NCBI RefSeq assembly: GCF_900101045.1
Contig: NZ_FNFN01000005.1
Coordinates: forward strand, 372,001-436,000
Direction: 5' to 3'
Length of the DNA: 64,000 bases
Source of the DNA: Nocardioides sp. YR527
GTDB lineage: Bacteria; Actinomycetota; Actinomycetes; Propionibacteriales; Nocardioidaceae
Under the pieces are notes generated by a model, which was not told where the DNA came from, made no database searches, and worked only from the letters and a program-made list of their open reading frames with translations. A program made the translations under genes and the position numbers. This document shows positions 60,347 through 64,000 of the stretch, one piece after another (positions within the stretch are counted from its first letter, which is position 1; each line of letters begins with the position of its first letter).

Positions 60347-60378
60347 TAGGATTGGCACTCGCACGGAATGAGTGCCAG
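60347..60378 (+). promoter_or_regulatory. hrcA promoter with CIRCE operator
   Basis: TTGGCACTC (60352-60360), nine bases, then GAGTGCCAG (60370-60378) matches CIRCE (TTAGCACTC-N9-GAGTGCTAA), the HrcA operator. A -10-like TAGGAT (60347-60352) directly abuts it, so HrcA would block its own transcription. Confidence 0.88.
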
Positions 60379-60402
60379 GCAGCCAGGACGATAGGAGGGC
60401 AG

Positions 60403-61437
60403 ATGCAGAACGAACGCAGGCTCTCCGTCCTCCGGGCGATCGTCGAGGACTATGTGAAGACCGAGGAGCCGGTCGGCTCCAAGGCGCTCGTGGAGCGTCA
60501 CGGTCTGGGTGTCTCCCCGGCGACGGTACGCAACGACATGGCCGCGCTGGAGGAGGAGGGCTACATCACCGCCCCCCACACCAGCGCCGGCCGGGTGCCC
60601 ACCGACAAGGGCTACCGGCTCTTCGTCGACCGGCTGACCACGGTCAAGCCGATGACCGCGGCCGAGAAGCGGGCGATCGCCGGCTTCCTCGAGGGCGCGG
60701 TCGACCTCGACGACGTCGTCAGCCGCTCGACCAGGCTGCTCTCCCAGCTGACCCGTCAGGTCGCGGTGGTGCAATACCCGACGCTGAGCCGCTCGACCGT
60801 CCGCCACGTCGAGCTGGTCGCACTGGCCCCGACCCGGCTCCTGCTCGTGCTCATCCTCAGCACCGGCCGGGTCGAGCAGCGACTGCTCGAGGTGGCCGAA
60901 GAGGTCTCCGAGGAGACCCTGGCCACGCTGCGCGCGCGGATCAACACCGCGGTCACAGGTGCCGTCATCGCCGAGGCCGGGGAGGCGCTGCGCACGATCG
61001 CCCAGCCGGCCGATGCGCCCGTCGACGCCCCGCGGGACCCGCTCGCGGCCGCCGTGGCGGAGGCCCTGATCGAGGCGATGAACGACCACCGCTCCGACGA
61101 GCGGATCTCGATCGGCGGCACCAGCAACCTGGCCCGCTTCGGCGACAGCTTCGACACCGCCGTACGCCCTCTCCTGGAGGCCCTGGAGGAGCACGTCGTC
61201 CTGCTCAAGCTGATGGGCGAGGCGACCGCGGGTGGGCTGGTCACGGTGCGGATCGGCGCCGAGGGCCCCTACCAGGAGCTGTCGCAGACCAGCGTGGTCG
61301 CGACCGGCTACGGACCTGGCGACGAGGCGCTGGCCACGCTCGGCGTGGTCGGGCCGACCCGGATGGACTACCCCGGATCCATGGCGGCGGTGCGCGCGGT
61401 GGCGCGCTACCTCTCCCGGATCCTCGACGAGGCTTAA
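60403..61437 (+). CDS. hrcA: Heat-inducible transcription repressor HrcA
   Basis: A 344-residue repressor of heat-shock genes acting at CIRCE. It starts MQNERRLSVLRAIVEDYVKT, followed by the winged-helix segment GLGVSPATVRNDMAALEEEG and YITAPHTSAGRVPTDKGYR. GEATAGGLVTVRIGAEGPYQ is in the C-terminal domain. The ATG at 60403 has ATAGGAGGG upstream. It forms an operon with dnaJ and rsmE and is autoregulated by the CIRCE element upstream. Confidence 0.96.
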   Translation: MQNERRLSVLRAIVEDYVKTEEPVGSKALVERHGLGVSPATVRNDMAALEEEGYITAPHTSAGRVPTDKGYRLFVDRLTTVKPMTAAEKRAIAGFLEGAVDLDDVVSRSTRLLSQLTRQVAVVQYPTLSRSTVRHVELVALAPTRLLLVLILSTGRVEQRLLEVAEEVSEETLATLRARINTAVTGAVIAEAGEALRTIAQPADAPVDAPRDPLAAAVAEALIEAMNDHRSDERISIGGTSNLARFGDSFDTAVRPLLEALEEHVVLLKLMGEATAGGLVTVRIGAEGPYQELSQTSVVATGYGPGDEALATLGVVGPTRMDYPGSMAAVRAVARYLSRILDEA

Positions 61438-61456
61438 GAAAGAGCAACGAACTTCG

Positions 61457-62650
61457 ATGGCAGGAAGACCGACGTTGGACCCCTACGAGCTCCTCGGTGT
61501 CGACAAGGACGCCGACGACGCAACGATCAAGAAGGCCTACCGGAAGCTGGCGCGCCAGTACCACCCGGACGTCAACCCCGACGCCGAGTCGCAGGAGAAG
61601 TTCAAGGAGATCTCCCACGCCTACGAGGTGCTGAGCGACCCGCAGAAGCGGGCCGCGTACGACCGCGGTGGCGACCCGTTCGCGGGCGGTTTCGGCGCAC
61701 AGGGCGCGGGCTTCTCGTTCACCGACATCATGGACGCCTTCTTCGGCGGCGCCGGTGCCGGCACCGGAGGCGCCGGGCGTGGCCCCCGTCCGCGCGTACG
61801 CCGCGGGCAGGACGCCCTGATCCGCCTCGACATCGACCTGGCCGAGGCCGCCTTCGGCGTCACCCGCGACCTCAAGGTCGACACCGCGGTCGTCTGCGAC
61901 ACCTGTGGTGGCGAGGGGGCCGCGGAAGGCTCCCACCCGGTCCCGTGCGAGACCTGCCACGGCCAGGGCGAGGTCGCGGTCGTGCAGCGCTCCTTCCTGG
62001 GTGAGATCCGTACGCTGCGCCCGTGCTCGGCCTGCAACGGCTTCGGCACCGTCATCCCCGACCCGTGCCGCGACTGCAGCGGCGAGGGCCGGGTGCGCTC
62101 CCACCGCACCCTGACCGTCAAGATCCCGCCGGGCGTCGACGACGGCACCCGGGTGCAGCTCGCCGAGCAGGGCGAGATCGGCCCCGGCGGCGGCCCCGCC
62201 GGCGACCTCTACGTCGAGATCCACGTCGCCAAGCACGCCACCTTCACGCGGAGGGGCAACGACCTGCACTGCACCGCGAAGGTGCCGATGACCGCGGCGG
62301 CGCTCGGCACCACGCTCAACCTGCCGACGCTGGAGGCCGACCTCGTCGGCGAGGGCGTCGACCAGATCGACCCCGAGGACGCCTCGATCCACATCGACCT
62401 CAAGCCCGGCACCCAGTCCGGCACCGACCACGTCCTGCGTGGCCGCGGCGTGCCCGGTCTGCGGGGCGGTCGCGGCGACCTGATCGTCACCATCAACGTG
62501 GAGACCCCGACCAAGCTCGACCTCGAGCAGGAGGCGCTGCTGCGCCAGCTCGCCGAGCTGCGCGGTGAGGAGTCCGTCCAGGGCCAGCTCAAGGCGGCCC
62601 ACAAGGGCGGCGTCTTCTCCTGGTTCAAGGACACCCTCAACGGGCACTGA
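61457..62650 (+). CDS. dnaJ: Chaperone DnaJ
   Basis: A 397-residue type I J-protein that stimulates DnaK. The J domain holds HPD (36-38). A Gly/Phe-rich linker follows. The four zinc repeats are CDTCGGEG, CETCHGQG, CSACNGFG and CRDCSGEG. The C-terminal client domains and dimerisation region are complete. Lying next to hrcA, it is the DnaJ2-type copy of actinobacteria; the grpE-linked copy would lie elsewhere. ATG at 61457 is taken. Confidence 0.95.
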   Translation: MAGRPTLDPYELLGVDKDADDATIKKAYRKLARQYHPDVNPDAESQEKFKEISHAYEVLSDPQKRAAYDRGGDPFAGGFGAQGAGFSFTDIMDAFFGGAGAGTGGAGRGPRPRVRRGQDALIRLDIDLAEAAFGVTRDLKVDTAVVCDTCGGEGAAEGSHPVPCETCHGQGEVAVVQRSFLGEIRTLRPCSACNGFGTVIPDPCRDCSGEGRVRSHRTLTVKIPPGVDDGTRVQLAEQGEIGPGGGPAGDLYVEIHVAKHATFTRRGNDLHCTAKVPMTAAALGTTLNLPTLEADLVGEGVDQIDPEDASIHIDLKPGTQSGTDHVLRGRGVPGLRGGRGDLIVTINVETPTKLDLEQEALLRQLAELRGEESVQGQLKAAHKGGVFSWFKDTLNGH

Positions 62651-62668
62651 GACAAGCGCGGAGCTGAC

Positions 62669-63412
62669 ATGACCCTTCCCGTTCACCTCGTCGAGTCGCT
62701 CGTCGGCACCCGTGTCGGCGACGACGTCGAGGTGAGCGGCGACGAGGGCCACCACGCGGTCGTCGTACGCCGCCTCCGGGTGGGCGAGGAGGTCGTGCTC
62801 ACCGACGGCGCCGGCGAGGGCGTCACCGGCACGATCACGCAGACCACCAAGAAGTCGATGACCGTACGCGTCGAGGAGGTCATCCTCGGCGACGCGCCGC
62901 CCGAGCCCGCGCTGACGGTCGTCCAGGCGCTCCCCAAGGGCGACCGCGGCGAGCTCGCCGTCGAGATGCTCACCGAGATCGGCGCCGCCAGCATCGTCCC
63001 GTGGGCAGCGACCCGCTCGGTCGCGGTCTGGAAGGGCGAGCGCGCGGTCAAGTCCCTCGCCCGCTGGCGAGCCACCGCTCGGGAGGCAGCCAAGCAGTCG
63101 CGCCGACTGTGGCACCCCGAGGTCGAGGCGCTGGCCACCACCGAGGCCGTCGTGGCCAAGATCGAGGCGGCCGACGTCGCCGTCGTGCTCCACGAGGAGG
63201 GCACCCTCCCGCTCGGGGCCGTTCCCGTCATCGACGAGGGCACCATCCTCGTCGTGGTAGGCCCCGAGGGCGGCCTCACGGACGACGAGATCGCCCAGTT
63301 CGAGAAGGCCGGCGCCACCACCATCCGTCTCGGCGCCGAGGTCCTGCGCACCTCCACCGCCGGCGTCGCCGCCGCTGCCGCCCTGCTGGCCCGCACCCGC
63401 CGCTGGGACTGA
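62669..63412 (+). CDS. rsmE: 16S rRNA m3U1498 methyltransferase
   Basis: A 247-residue SPOUT methyltransferase. The N-terminal PUA-like part has GDEGHHAVVVRRLRVGEEV. The SPOUT domain carries TRSVAVWKGERA with RWRATAREAAKQSRR, and the knot motifs VVVGPEGGLTDDEI and IRLGAEVLRTSTAGVAAAA. It follows dnaJ as in many actinobacteria. Its stop codon lies in a triplicated 12-bp repeat. Confidence 0.94.
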   Translation: MTLPVHLVESLVGTRVGDDVEVSGDEGHHAVVVRRLRVGEEVVLTDGAGEGVTGTITQTTKKSMTVRVEEVILGDAPPEPALTVVQALPKGDRGELAVEMLTEIGAASIVPWAATRSVAVWKGERAVKSLARWRATAREAAKQSRRLWHPEVEALATTEAVVAKIEAADVAVVLHEEGTLPLGAVPVIDEGTILVVVGPEGGLTDDEIAQFEKAGATTIRLGAEVLRTSTAGVAAAAALLARTRRWD

Positions 63413-63441
63413 CCGGCCGACTGACCGGCCGACTGACCGCC
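63407..63441 (+). repeat. Three tandem 12-bp repeats containing the rsmE stop codon
   Basis: GACTGACCGGCC occurs at 63407-63418 and 63419-63430, followed by a third copy lacking one G (63431-63441). Each contains TGA in the rsmE frame, so the gene has three successive in-frame stops, as with degV at 17638-17673. Confidence 0.88.
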
Positions 63442-63495
63442 GACTGCTCGGCGTGGTGGGTTCGTCCTTCGGTGGCGCCGGGTGAGTATGGAGGC

Positions 63496-63957
63496 ATGAG
63501 GAGCACACGTACGCGTCCGGCGGGCGCCATCATCGCTCTTGCTCTCTGCGGCGTACTGGCCGGCGGGTGCGGCAGCGACGATGCCGTCGCCGAGGACCCC
63601 GAGGTGTCGACCCAGCCGTCCGAGGAGCCGTCGACGCTGCCACGGACCTCCGGTCTGATCACGCTGGCGGCGCCGGCCGAGGGTGCGACGGTGTCGGAGA
63701 GCTTCGAGGCCTCGGGCACGGCGAACTCGAACGAGGCGAACGTGCCGTGGGAGGTCCGCGACACCACGGGCGAGACCGTGCTCGAGGGGTTCGCGACGGC
63801 CGAGGGCTGGATGGACAAGCTCTACCCGTGGACGACCACGGTCGACGTCTCCGAGCTCGAGCCCGGGACGTACCTCTTCATCGCCCGCACCGATGACACC
63901 TCCGACGGCGAGGGGAAGCCTTCTGAAGAGGTTGGCGCCCGGATCACCGTCGAGTAG
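63496..63957 (+). CDS. Lipoprotein with Gmad2-type immunoglobulin-like domain
   Basis: A 153-residue predicted lipoprotein. The signal peptide ends in LAGGC, followed by an acidic Ser/Pro linker. The domain LAAPAEGATVSESFEASGTANSNEANVPWEV, then TVLEGFATAEGW and YLFIARTDDTSDGEG, matches the Gmad2 pattern (sP.pGatV...v.GtAn.fEa.v). The function is unknown; it may bind another envelope protein. ATG at 63496 follows GGAGG. Confidence 0.78.
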   Translation: MRSTRTRPAGAIIALALCGVLAGGCGSDDAVAEDPEVSTQPSEEPSTLPRTSGLITLAAPAEGATVSESFEASGTANSNEANVPWEVRDTTGETVLEGFATAEGWMDKLYPWTTTVDVSELEPGTYLFIARTDDTSDGEGKPSEEVGARITVE

Positions 63958-63972
63958 GACATCATCGCTACC

Positions 63973-64000
63973 GTGATCCTCACCGAACGGCAGCTCAACC
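63973..64000 (+). CDS. Possible start of a next gene, truncated by the window end
   Basis: A GTG at 63973 opens a frame reading VILTERQLN to the window end, 15 bases after the lipoprotein stop. Nine residues do not allow identification. Confidence 0.3.

Overview
This 64 kb window is a chromosomal segment of a high-GC actinobacterium, most likely a member of the Nocardioidaceae (Nocardioides and relatives). The case rests on several features: GC content near 70%, a mycobacterium-like furA-katG pair, a SAM-IV riboswitch (an actinomycete class), a DUF3097 protein, an imuA'-imuB-dnaE2 mutasome under a TCGAAC-N4-GTTCGA SOS box, DtxR/IdeR-type iron control, many probably leaderless transcripts, and strong over-use of the palindrome CGTACG. 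No phage, plasmid, rRNA, tRNA or CRISPR locus was seen.

Layout. 1-8.3 kb: end of an isopropylmalate/isocitrate dehydrogenase-family gene, furA-katG, a bifunctional penicillin-binding protein, a SAM-IV riboswitch with a class V aminotransferase, and a lipoate ligase-family gene. 8.3-13.7 kb: two divergent alpha/beta hydrolases around a 50-bp palindrome, an MBL-fold hydrolase and a large LuxR-type ATPase regulator. 14-25.6 kb: leuS behind a leucine leader-peptide attenuator, degV, comEA-comEC, holA, rpsT (convergent), an acyl-CoA synthetase and a phosphotransferase-like gene. 25.6-30.2 kb: a translationally coupled minus-strand cluster with a WXG/EspC-like protein, two tandem copies of [WXG-type N-terminus fused to an HExxH metallopeptidase + 165-residue partner], and a WD40 lipoprotein. 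This looks like an orphan type VII secretion effector locus and is the best candidate for an undescribed system. 30.2-37 kb: PhoD phosphatase, an ECF42-type sigma factor with its DGPF partner, a lipoprotein with a GH25-like fold signature, and lepA. 37-43.6 kb: a branched palindromic element beside a DUF222-HNH gene, then small enzymes and regulators. 43.5-47.2 kb: two paralogous ECF sigma/membrane-partner pairs flanking a MOSC gene. 47.3-50.8 kb: a regulator-MFS-serine hydrolase operon. 50.8-56.6 kb: the SOS mutasome. 56.8-64 kb: a GNAT acetyltransferase, hemW, a PspC-like protein, DUF3097, an iron-box-controlled DUF2470-like gene, hrcA (CIRCE)-dnaJ-rsmE, and a lipoprotein.

Repeats are a theme. 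Two 156-bp arrays of 21-bp units, each folding on itself, lie directly after holA and after dnaE2. Three copies of a 49-bp palindromic element occur, one inserted in frame inside dnaE2. Two stop codons are triplicated by 12-bp tandem repeats. All domain and family calls come from reading motifs by eye; no database search was possible.
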